In this document: piece by piece, positions 56,901 to 64,000 of the stretch
How the letters are laid out: each line of letters starts with the position of its first letter
How positions within the stretch are numbered: position 1 is the stretch's first letter
DNA from: Paroedura picta
Taxonomy: Eukaryota > Chordata > Lepidosauria > Squamata > Gekkonidae
Assembly: GCF_049243985.1 (NCBI RefSeq)
Contig: NC_135369.1
Span: 23,358,765-23,422,764, forward strand
Length of the DNA: 64,000 bases
Direction of reading: 5' to 3'
Notes under the pieces: generated by a model
The model's input: the letters and a program-made list of their open reading frames with translations, nothing else
Told to the model about the DNA's origin: nothing
Databases searched by the model: none
Program-made: the position numbers and the translations under genes

Positions 56901-59316
56901 TTGGGAATAGTGGCAGATTTTAGTGACAGACTGCAGATTTTTGTCAGGAAATCCACAAGTTCACATTTGTGGTCTTTCAGCACTCCTGGACATATGCCAT
57001 CCAGGCCTGGTGGTTCTCCCTTTGAGGATGGAGAACGGAAGGGGAGGAAACTCAGTGGGGAATAATGCCATATCATGCCATACATCAGCCTCTTAGTCAG
57101 ATGGCTATCCAGCCTCTGTTTTAAAAGTTCTACATCTTTGGAAATTTTTAAACAGAGGCTGGATAGCTATCTGACGGAGAGGCTGATTCTGTGAAGATTC
57201 AAGGGGGTGGCAGGTTACAGTGGATGAGCGAGAGGGGTGTGAGTGTCATGCATAGTGCAGGGGGTTGGACTAGATGACCCAGGAGGTCCCTTTCAACTCT
57301 ATGATTCTGTTGTTAGGGTTGGGAGTGTCCTGCATAGTGCAGAAGGTTGGACTAGATGACCCAGGGGGTATCTTCCAACTCTATGAGTCTATGATTCTAC
57401 CATCCCCCTTCTAAAGCAGTCATTTTCTCCAAGAGAAGTGGAAAAAACGTGTTATGAAAATAAATAAGCAAATAATAAATAAACAGGCCATCTATGTAGT
57501 CTGGAGTTCAGCTATTATTCCAGTTGATGTCCAGCCCACACCTGGAGGCTGGCCACCCTAGAATTTCTCCCTCCCTCCCTCCCTGAATGCATTCCCACTC
57601 CCATCTGGGATCAGGACTTCCAGGCTGGGCTCGGTTCCATTTTACAAAGTCAGCGGGTTCTGGAAGAAGACAATTCCACCCCTCCCGAAGCACAAGCACA
57701 ATTTTTAGTTATGATGTACGGCTCAGAAAGCTCCCTGAAAAATGAACACTGCAGAAAACCACAAAGACTTTGAATACGTAACTGTAAATTGGAATTGCGG
57801 TATATGTTCAGCCAGTGGGTAGCGATAGCTTTTTCCCTGGCAAAGTTTTCAGCGTAAGCATCGTAAACCAAATCCAGCAGTTCTGTCGGCAGGCATCTTT
57901 TCAGAGCAGACCAAAGAAATGAACGGCAGCTGAGGTGCAGAGGCTTCCCTGCTCTCATGTGTCTCTGTGCTCCCTGTTTCCCCAGGCAATTGTTTTGAAG
58001 GTTGGGTTAGGAAGGCTTGGCTGCCAGATGAGAGCGCCCTGGAAAATCAGGTCACATGCAAGTTGTTTGTCCCAGCTTTTGACACACCTGTTAGTGGGGA
58101 GCAGGTTTTTCTCCTATTCCTTCTGTGCATCTCCCAGCCTGCTCCCTCCCGCCCCCCAGTCATCCCTGCAATCTTTCCCAAGCCTACTCTGCTTGAGGGT
58201 CTTCATCTGGATCTTCCCATGAATGCCACTTTCCATGCCTCGGTCCCCCGCAGTGGGGTGCTCCTTTTCTTTGCTTTTAAACTAGCAATTGACATATCGT
58301 TATAATATTATAGCAATCTGTCTATCAAGTTCTCTGCTTTTCATTTTTTTCTAAAAGAGTTGCCAGCCTGTTTCATTGAGGAGATATAAGGGGAAATGCA
58401 TACCTCAGCCACAAAAGGGGCTGTCGATACCGGTGAAAACTGGGACTTCAGAAAACCTGACCAATTGTTATAACCATAAAACAATATGCCAATTGCAGAT
58501 TTTTAAAAAAAACAACTTTAAAAGCCCTCCCGGGTGGTACAGGGTGGAAATGACTGCTAGAGGGAACTACAGCGGGAAAAATGGATGAGATCTTGCCCCA
58601 CAGAAGCTCCAAGGGTGCTGCACTCTCAGCTGCACAGGAGCAACAGGGATAACCACACAAGCTCATCATCATGTGGAGAACCCCTTATTTTAGTATGACT
58701 TGCCTTATTCACCGCTATACACGCAGAGAGGATGTGCCGATCCTCTCTCTTCCAAAGTCCACATTGCCATACATGCTCAAAAGAATTCCCTTTCCCCCTT
58801 GCTGCGGAACCATCTTCTCCAACCTCTTATTCAAGAAGGGAGCTAGCTATCAGGAGATCCATCTCCTGACAACTAGCTCCCATTAAGGAAATCGACAGTC
58901 ATTAAAAAACGTCCATGTCCTTTTGACTTTAGACCAGCGGCCTCCTGCAGCAGCACCACCACCTTTTGGAGGAATCTGCTCCGGTCCTCCTCGCTATCAA
59001 GACCTCATTCTCTCCCCTTCCTCAATCCTTCGTCTCTCCCACTCCAGGCCCGGTAACGGTGCTGCTGGCTGGCGGCTTTGCTGGAAGTGTTTCGTGGGCC
59101 TTGGCCACCCCCATGGATGTGGTGAAGGCTCGCTTGCAAATGGACGGGATGAAGGGGAAGGAGTACCGGGGGATCTTCCACTGCATCCTCACCAGTGGCC
59201 GGCAGGAAGGTCTGCAGGTGTTCCTGAAGAGCCTTGCCCTAAACAGCTTCCGTGCTTTCCCTGTGAATGCAGTCACCTTCTTGAGTTACGAGTGCATCCT
59301 CAAACTTGTCGGCTGA
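49722..59316 (+). CDS. SLC25A45: SLC25A45, mitochondrial carrier family 25 member 45 (complete, 6 coding exons)
   Basis: Coding exons are 49722-49758, 50987-51030, 51870-51941, 53289-53474, 54166-54433 and 59048-59316, totalling 876 nt or 291 residues (human 288 as recalled). It is a three-repeat mitochondrial carrier. The PX[DE]XX[KR] signatures are PVDTVK (22-27), PVDLVK (119-124) and PMDVVK (224-229), each followed by a K/R-x-R-L-Q segment. Conserved human blocks include EFxAGW, YRGI, FFKGMSFP, GPVHCAASI, LFRG, LRDTPT and FPVNAVTFLSYE. The family sits in the inner mitochondrial membrane with six transmembrane helices. Human SLC25A45 has been linked to import of methylated basic amino acids such as trimethyllysine for carnitine synthesis; that is from the literature and not visible here. 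Its head-to-head position with FRMD8 supports orthology over SLC25A47/48. Confidence 0.95.
50035..50268 (+). mobile_element. CR1-type LINE 3' end
   Basis: GAAGCTTCCTTGGGAGGTGG, AAGGCTAGATAGCCAGCTGA, GGTTGGACTAGATGACCCAT and (ATTCTATG)-like tail. In SLC25A45 intron 1. Confidence 0.9.
50987..51030 (+). CDS. SLC25A45: SLC25A45 coding exon 2
   Basis: Residues 13-27, GAAGLVLGHPVDTVK, holding the first carrier signature (PVDTVK). The acceptor is ctttttgctgcag and the donor AAG|GTGACT. Confidence 0.94.
51240..51289. repeat. (GAAT)n microsatellite
   Basis: About eleven tetramers. Confidence 0.95.
51313..51582 (+). mobile_element. Sauria-type tRNA-derived SINE
   Basis: ATGGTGCTTGGTGTGGTGGT head, CACATGCAGCCAGCAGG, CACAGGGTGTCTGTTGTGGG and GCTTTGAGACTCCTTCAGGT. 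Confidence 0.88.
51583..51660. repeat. (CTC)n(CTT)n microsatellite
   Basis: Compound triplet run at the SINE 3' tail, grown from the TTC tail. Confidence 0.95.
51870..51941 (+). CDS. SLC25A45: SLC25A45 coding exon 3
   Basis: Residues 28-51, VRLQTQAGYRGILDCVV through RNET. The acceptor is tcctgtttcag. The donor ACG|GTTTGC is weak, but the next exon resumes in frame with LLGFFKGMSFP exactly as in human. Confidence 0.92.
52955..53033. repeat. (AATG)n microsatellite
   Basis: About nineteen uninterrupted tetramers in SLC25A45 intron 3. Confidence 0.97.
53289..53474 (+). CDS. SLC25A45: SLC25A45 coding exon 4
   Basis: Residues 52-113, from LLGFFKGMSFPLLSVAMVNS to IFAAGCFSGLVQ. It covers the end of repeat 1 and the start of repeat 2. 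The acceptor is cccttgcag and the donor CAA|GTAAGG. Confidence 0.95.
53515..53870 (+). repeat. CAGGCTTTCTCAACCAGGG transposon family, partial
   Basis: GGCTTTCTCAACAGGGGTTT, GTGGGAGTTAATGAATTTTA and GGTGATATGACCATATATGG. The part between 53600 and 53780 is unlike other copies. Confidence 0.65.
53968..54010. repeat. (TG)n followed by G-rich run
   Basis: TG dinucleotides then GGTGGGTGGGGGGGGGG. Confidence 0.9.
54166..54433 (+). CDS. SLC25A45: SLC25A45 coding exon 5
   Basis: Residues 114-202 plus one base. It holds the second signature PVDLVKVRLQNQT, then YRGPVHCAASILQKEG, GLFRGSLALVLRDTPT and YVGLCRGM. The acceptor is gttgctgcag and the donor G|GTGAGG. Confidence 0.96.
55111..56009. mobile_element. 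899-bp non-autonomous TIR DNA transposon
   Basis: Perfect 16-bp terminal inverted repeats GGGCCATTTCGCACGG / CCGTGCGAAATGGCCC, flanked by ACA on both sides (55108-55110 and 56010-56012). A 3-bp duplication suggests a PIF/Harbinger-type element. No transposase frame. The interior is CpG-rich with an internal hairpin TAGCAACGAATC/GATTCGTTGCTA (about 55692-55721). Confidence 0.85.
56293..56401. mobile_element. hAT-like MITE inside the CR1 copy
   Basis: CAGGGGTAGTCAAACTGTGG to GCAGTTTGACTACCCCTG, perfect duplication CTCTGGAG at 56285-56292 and 56402-56409. The centre has a small direct duplication of AGGCTCCTGGGAATT. Confidence 0.95.
57110..57395 (+). mobile_element. CR1-type LINE 3' ends
   Basis: GGAAATTTTTAAACAGAGGC, TGGATAGCTATCTGACGGAG, TTGGACTAGATGACCCAGGA. 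A second partial copy of the tail follows at 57310-57395 (GGGAGTGTCCTGCATAGTGC). Confidence 0.85.
57650..57958 (-). other. Unassigned 102-codon open frame, antisense in SLC25A45 last intron
   Basis: Its composition looks protein-like (RSFLWSALKRCLPTELLDLV, then YDAYAENFAREKAIATHWL, then LQLRIQSLCGFLQCSFF). I do not recognise the family. The frame extends upstream of the ATG without an obvious stop for at least nine codons. It could be a decayed transposon frame or chance. Confidence 0.2.
59048..59316 (+). CDS. SLC25A45: SLC25A45 coding exon 6 and stop codon
   Basis: Residues 203-291: VTVLLAGGFAGSVSWALATP, signature PMDVVKARLQMDG, YRGIFHCI and AFPVNAVTFLSYECIL, ending LVG and TGA. The acceptor is cccactccag. 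I found no clear AATAAA in the 400 bp after the stop, so the 3' UTR end is not placed. Confidence 0.96.
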
Positions 59317-59654
59317 ACTCTGTGGCCGCCGTGACTCAACTCTACCTCACCCCGTGGGAATGGAGTAGCACTCCCAGACAGGCTTGTGCTGTGACTTCTT
59401 GCTGCACAGAAACCTGTGGAGAAGAAAACAAGAGGCCTGCGGTCCCTTCTGTTCCAGCATCCTGTCTCACACAGTGGCCAGCCAACCAGTTCCTCTGGAG
59501 GGAAAAGGGGGCACAGAACAGAGACTGAGGCCTTCCCCTGACGTTGCCTCCTGGCACAGGCTTTCAGAGGCTCACGGCCTCTCTATTTGGAGGCTGCCTT
59601 TGCTCACCGTGGCTGGGAGCTACCGATGGGCCTCTCCTCCCTGAATCTGTGGTT

Positions 59655-59760
59655 GTTATGTGCGAAGTCGTGTCCGACCCATCGCGACTCCATGGACAAT
59701 GATCCTCCAGGCCTTCCTGTCCTCTACCATTCCCCGGACTCCGGGGAATCTGTGGCAACC
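59655..59760 (+). repeat. SINE fragment (GAAGTCGTGTCCGACCCATC family)
   Basis: GCGAAGTCGTGTCCGACCCA, TCGCGACTCCATGGACAATG and CCTCCAGGCCTTCCTGTCCT: a known reptile SINE body, here in the 3' flank or 3' UTR of SLC25A45. Confidence 0.6.
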
Positions 59761-60089
59761 CCCTCATTATGACGTTCATTGGCAGTGAATCCCACAATTG
59801 AATTTCTCATTGAATGAAGGCGTATTTATTTTGTTCCGTCCTCAAGTAGCTGATTGTCAACTTCATTGGTGGCCTGCGAAGTTTAGTATTATGGGAGTGG
59901 GAGAGAAAATGATCTCTAGTCACCTCGTTCATGCCTGATTTTACAAACTTCTATCATGCCCCCCCCCTCCCTGGTCATCTTTTTGGAACCAGCTCGATCT
60001 GAGCAGTGTGGAGGCCCAACAAGATTTAGGGATTATGAGCTCTCTGGAGTCAACTTTCCTTTCGCATCTGACAAATGGAGGTTTGGATG

Positions 60090-60150
60090 CTCTCAAAAGA
60101 TCATACCCTGAAAATCTTGTTGGCCTTTAAGGTGCTACTGGACACATATG
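60090..60150 (-). repeat. Short interspersed repeat tail
   Basis: CTTGTTGGCCTTTAAGGTGC then TACTGGACACATATG. Confidence 0.55.
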
Positions 60151-60194
60151 GATAGTCCAACACATCTGTCCTCTGAAACCTGTTCTCACCAGGC

Positions 60195-60262
60195 TGTGAT
60201 CGCAGGGGCTGATGGGAATTGTAGTCCATGGACACTTGCAGAGGCACAGTTTGGCTACCCCT
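60195..60262. mobile_element. Half copy of the hAT-like MITE
   Basis: GGGCTGATGGGAATTGTAGT, CCATGGACACTTGC, CACAGTTTGGCTACCCCTG: right arm only. Confidence 0.75.
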
Positions 60263-60404
60263 GGTTTAGCCTTTCCTTACAGGAATGTGACTTGAACCTT
60301 TTAATCATCTTGGTTGCTGCCTTCTGTACTTTCTCTCCTTCTCTGCAGTATCTTTCTTGAGATACTTATGTATTTATTTATCATATATGGCAGGGTCACA
60401 TACA

Positions 60405-60625
60405 GGGAGAAGAGTTGTTTTTTTATACCCCACTTTGCACTACCTGAAGGAGTCTCAAAGTGGCTTAGAATCTCCTTCCCTTCCTCTCCCCACAACAGAC
60501 ACCCTGTGAGGGAGGTGGGGCAGAGAAAACTCTGAGAGAACTGTGACAGGCCCAAGGCCACCCAGCTGGCTGCATGTGGAGGAGCAGGGAATCAAACCAG
60601 GCACTCCAGATTAGAAGTAGCTGCT
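60405..60625 (-). mobile_element. Sauria-type tRNA-derived SINE
   Basis: CACTACCTGAAGGAGTCTCA, CTCTCCCCACAACAGACACC, CACCCAGCTGGCTGCATGTG and CAAACCAGGCACTCCAGATT. Confidence 0.88.
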
Positions 60626-60639
60626 CCATGCTGGAAGAC

Positions 60640-60792
60640 GAAGAAGAGCTAGTTTTTTGTACCTCGTTTTTTACTACCTGAAGGACTCTCAAAGTAGCTT
60701 ACAATAGCCTATCCTTCCACAACTGACAACCTGTAAGGTAAGTGAGATTGTGAGAGCTCTGAGAGAACTGTGACAAGCCTAAGATCACCCAA
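60640..60792 (-). mobile_element. Sauria-type SINE, partial, adjacent second copy
   Basis: TTACTACCTGAAGGACTCTC, AAAGTAGCTTACAATAGCC and GTGACAAGCCTAAGATCACC. Same orientation as its neighbour. Confidence 0.75.
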
Positions 60793-61082
60793 AATGTAAT
60801 AATATCCAACTTGATACAAAGGGTATGCAGACTGAGTGGGCAGTCCCCCTAAATACTAATATCTATTTTTTTTAATCTACTCAGTTTCATCTGGGGAGAG
60901 TCCAAAATGCTCCATCACATCTCCCTGGGAAGCACGATGCTCACATTTATGTGACAGATGGAAAATAGTTTGGTGGGCTGTATCACAGCCGCATTCCAGT
61001 CCTGGTATTTTGCTCCCTTAAAGAACAGATCTGTTCAGCTATCAAAGCATGCTCCTATTATATTAGCTGTCTTCCATATTTT

Positions 61083-61372
61083 ACATGAGAGCCTCTTGTG
61101 GCGCAGAGTGGTAAGGCAGCAGATATGCAGTCTGAAAGCTCTGCCCATGAGGCTGGGAGTTCAATCTCAGCAGCCAGCTCAAGGTTGACTCAGCTTTCCA
61201 TCCTTCTGAAGTTGGTAAAATGAGTACCCAGCATGCTGGGGGGTAAACCGTAATGACTGGGGAAGGCACTGGCAAACCACCCCGTATTGAGTCTGCCATG
61301 AAACCGCTAGAGGGCGTCACCCCAAGGGTCAGACATGACCCAGTGCTTGCACAGGGGATACCTTTACCTTAT
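61083..61372 (-). mobile_element. tRNA-derived SINE (GTGGCGCAGAGTGGTAAGGC head)
   Basis: Read from the tRNA-like end, the plus strand starts CTTGTGGCGCAGAGTGGTAA (box A) with GGGAGTTCAATCTC (box B), then AGCATGCTGGGGGGTAAACC and AGGGTCAGACATGACCCAGT. Opposite orientation to the copies at 36903 and 44073. Confidence 0.88.
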
Positions 61373-61479
61373 ATTTTACATGGCAAACCAAATCCTGCAG
61401 GCGGAAGTGAATTATTAATTAATTAATTAATTGAATTTCTATCCTGCCACTTTCTGTAGACTCGTGGCGGGTTACATAA

Positions 61480-62340
61480 AAAAAATATAAAAACACCAAT
61501 AAAAACCAATCTGCACTCCCCTTAAAAACAGACTCAAAAAAGTGGCATAATCTCTCGATTACTCTCCCTCATCCTCATCCTTAGCCAGCACTGCAGGGTG
61601 AGTTTGCATGATGTTAAGCGTTGTAAAGAGGAGAGGCCCCAGTTCTTCCTGACCCCGGCCTCAACCAAAGACCTGGCAGAAGAGCCGACCCACCCCAATC
61701 CAACTGATGCCGGAGACCATCCATCAAGTCAACCAGCACAGTCTCCACCCTGTTGCCAGGATGAAAGCCCGACTGGTATTGGTCAAGCCTTGAAGTTTCT
61801 TCCAAGTATGCCAGGAGCTGGTCCACCGTGGCCCTTTCATCTTGCCCAAGAACACAAGATACAATAATGGGTCGTCCAGTGATAGTTCTTTCATACCCCT
61901 TTATAAGCGTGCAATAAGATGCTCTTGCAGCTTTGTCGTGAGTTTCCTCCACACTCACTCTAGCTGTCTCACCTCCCACTTCCTACCCCTTAGCTCCCCC
62001 ATGTACCAGGGAGCCAGTTTGAAATGAGGGTGGAGAGGGTGCTGGGGAGCAATCTCATCAATGGCGGCCGTCAATTGGGATGCCAGTCCTCCACTAAGGC
62101 TGCCAGGGAGGATTGGGTCCCGCAGAGCACAGAGCATTCAGGAATCAAATTGGATCCATAAGTCTCTGCAGGTGGGCTAAAATGCACCTGCTACCCACAC
62201 GGGGGGGGGGGGGGAGAAGATCCTGAGCCGGGACTTCAGGGCGTAGTGGTCCGACCATGGGACGGGATTGGCCGCCATCAGGACACATCTACCCCAGTAA
62301 GGGATGGGATATTAGGTGGAGTGGATTGCATCCATGTTCT
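61480..62340 (-). mobile_element. L2-like LINE, reverse transcriptase N-terminal region
   Basis: The minus frame 61979-61614 carries VLGQDERATVDQLLAYLEET then LDQYQSGFHPGNRVETVLVD and LMDGLRHQLDWGG: the QSGFRPG-TETAL motif of L2-type reverse transcriptases. Upstream non-coding remnants run to about 62340. Broken. Confidence 0.75.
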
Positions 62341-64000
62341 CAGCCATTCATTCCCTAGTTTGAATGTTTGCGACTTCAGGATGTGTGCAGCTCTTATGGC
62401 TGGGTATTCGGGATCTTAGTCTGGATAGGCCTGCATCAACCGTGTCCTTGTGGATGGGCGTTTTCTCCACTCCAAGCCATAAAGTTGTGGCTTGCAGTGA
62501 ACTCTGCATCTGAGGCGTTTAAAGGGATCTCATTCCCTTTAAATGTCTCGAACTCCTGGAGCTGAAAAAATCCAGCATTTCTAAATATTTACTGACTCTG
62601 GATACCATACCAGTATTGGGATTCTGGAGTATTAAGAGATACTGATATCAGGTTCAAAATACCCAAATTTGAAAAATACCATTTTTTTTCTTTTTTTGCA
62701 CACTCCTAATTCCTTCCTTCCCACTGTTTTGGTGCTGTCCCTTTGATCTGCAGATCTTCCTTTCTTCCCCCTCTTTCTCCTCCATCTGGCATCCAGAAGA
62801 GCAGAGCGTGCTTACCTGCATTCCCATCCGCCCTAGCTGAGCCAGTTTGTTTAGAATGCGATCCGAACTCTATCCTGTCTAGAATGGTTCCTAATAATAA
62901 ACATGATAAATAAAAAAATAAATAAAAGACTCATAGTTGTTTAGTACAGTACAGAAGGCTCGTTGTGAAACTTAATCGCCGAAGCAGCCACGCAAATTCC
63001 ACTGTGCCATCTGCACACTGCAGTCTCAGCCATCTGGAGCTTGTTGGACGTAGAGGCTAAGAATATAAGTTGTGATCTGAGAGGTCTTGAGTTCAAATGT
63101 TGCTTCTGCCGCCGACTCAATCGCCTTAAACCAGCTACACACTCTCAGCCTTCCTGCTGCCAGAATTCCAGCCTTCCTCACAGCACTGTTGTAAGCGTGG
63201 CAACAGAAAAATGGGTGTCACATACTCTGGACACTGCAAGTGCTATATATAAGACGCACCTAGTGTTATTGCTGGCTGTACTATAATCCTTCTGGCAACT
63301 CTCCCTTTGTTGCTTATTCCAATATCGCACACAGACCAGACAAGGCTTAACTTAAATAATGCAGGCAGAAAATGCTGGTATTACCGCACAGCTCTTCACC
63401 ACCCTGCGGCAATGGCCTTGAGGGGAGGTGGGAGCAAGGGAGAGAGAAAGAGAGAGGGAGAAAGAAGTTTATTCGAGGACCAAACAAATTAAACTAAGCA
63501 AGGATTTGGCACTTTTCTCCACGGAGATGAGAGGTGCGTCCTCTGGACTGGAAAATATTGCACAGCCTGTGCCAGTGAAATCCAAAGGCAATGTGCCCAG
63601 AGAGCATGCATGTGCCCCCAAATATATGTGCTTTGCATAATTGATTTGGAGTGCAATACGCAGGTCTTGACAGAAGGTGGGAAAAGTTGGGATTATCAAA
63701 GAGAAGGAGGAGGAGATCAGGAGGTAGAAGGAGGGATTGGTGTGATGGGTGTCCTGCACAGCATACAGAAGTGTCTCCTGGGTGGGCAACCAGAATGCAC
63801 TTTCCTTACTGCACTATAACTCTCTCTCTAGAGTCAATGAGAAAAGGAGATCCCCCAAGCCAATTGCACAGCTTTCCTCCCCTCCAGAGCCCTAATTCCG
63901 CACTTTTTATTCTAATGGGCATGTTTTTGGAAGTCCTGGGTTGAATCAGTATTTTATTATACGGTCGAAGACCAGCAAGTCATAAAACTCACGATCAATG
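62341..64000. other. Intergenic DNA, no gene recognised
   Basis: Mixed unique sequence with a GA run at 63440-63470. A CAG|GTAAGC motif on the minus strand at about 62813 looks like a splice donor, but the short frame before it matches nothing I know. Confidence 0.45.

Larger units (their letters stand above)
54925..57085 (-). mobile_element. CR1-type LINE 5' region, antisense, interrupted by two DNA elements
   Basis: Blocks on each side of the two insertions read on: CACCGCTCAATTGTCGTTTC, CCAGTGTTATAATACC, then AACTCCAAGATCTCTCTCCT, CACTTGGCACTCGCCTG-like text, CATCTGCAAACTACTTCACT, AGACAAGACCTTCCCTTGCA and GGACATATGCCATCCAGGCC. This order is that of antisense CR1 in reptiles and birds. Not coding now. 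Confidence 0.6.

Noticed and set aside
61614-61979. 121-codon minus-strand frame as host gene
   Set aside because: QYQSGFHPGNRVETVLVDLM is an L2-type reverse transcriptase motif; the frame is a LINE remnant.
62800-62825. Splice-donor-like CAG|GTAAGC on the minus strand as a sign of an exon
   Set aside because: The preceding frame is short and matches no neighbour expected by synteny (TIGD3, DPF2).
1-64000. Endogenous retrovirus, LTR element or Polinton
   Set aside because: I saw no paired LTRs, gag, pol-integrase or envelope-like frames; all reverse transcriptase traces belong to LINEs.

Overview
This window is vertebrate nuclear DNA, most likely from a squamate reptile (lizard or gecko). 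It is packed with repeats typical of reptile genomes: CR1/L2-type LINEs ending in short (ATTCTATG)-like tails, several tRNA-derived SINE families including a Sauria-SINE type, 5S rRNA-derived SINEs, and hAT-like MITEs with 8-bp target duplications. No operon, CRISPR or prokaryotic feature is present. The species was not identified from the sequence.

Two complete host protein genes were rebuilt exon by exon. FRMD8 lies on the minus strand (coding 40266 down to 22871, 10 coding exons, 463 codons). A CpG-rich promoter sits near 41.7-41.9 kb and a poly(A) signal at 21052-21047. SLC25A45 lies on the plus strand (coding 49722 to 59316, 6 coding exons, 291 codons). They are head-to-head, as in human 11q13. 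FRMD8 is an iRhom/ADAM17-complex FERM protein. SLC25A45 is an inner-membrane mitochondrial carrier. Nothing links the two functionally beyond synteny.

In mammals the next units past the FRMD8 3' end are the nuclear lncRNAs NEAT1 and MALAT1, on the same strand as FRMD8. At the matching place here, on the minus strand, is a well-formed MALAT1-type tRNA-like small RNA (mascRNA, 9608-9552). It follows the same GCAAAA junction as the human gene, and its acceptor stem has changed by paired substitutions. The lncRNA body is inferred to run from about 15.0 kb (TATA box at 15051-15043) down to 9609. The triple-helix element that normally protects the MALAT1 3' end looks eroded here. This is the most interesting part of the window.

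Layout: 1-9.5 kb, intergenic with two decayed LINEs, a large palindrome and repeats; 9.55-15.1 kb, MALAT1-like locus; 15.1-21.0 kb, repeat-bearing spacer; 21.0-41.8 kb, FRMD8, whose introns hold many repeats including a 3 x 117 bp array of 5S-derived SINE sequence; 42-49.7 kb, spacer between the two divergent genes; 49.7-59.3 kb, SLC25A45, whose last intron holds a CR1 interrupted by an 899-bp terminal-inverted-repeat transposon and a MITE; 59.3-64 kb, intergenic with SINEs and an L2-like LINE.
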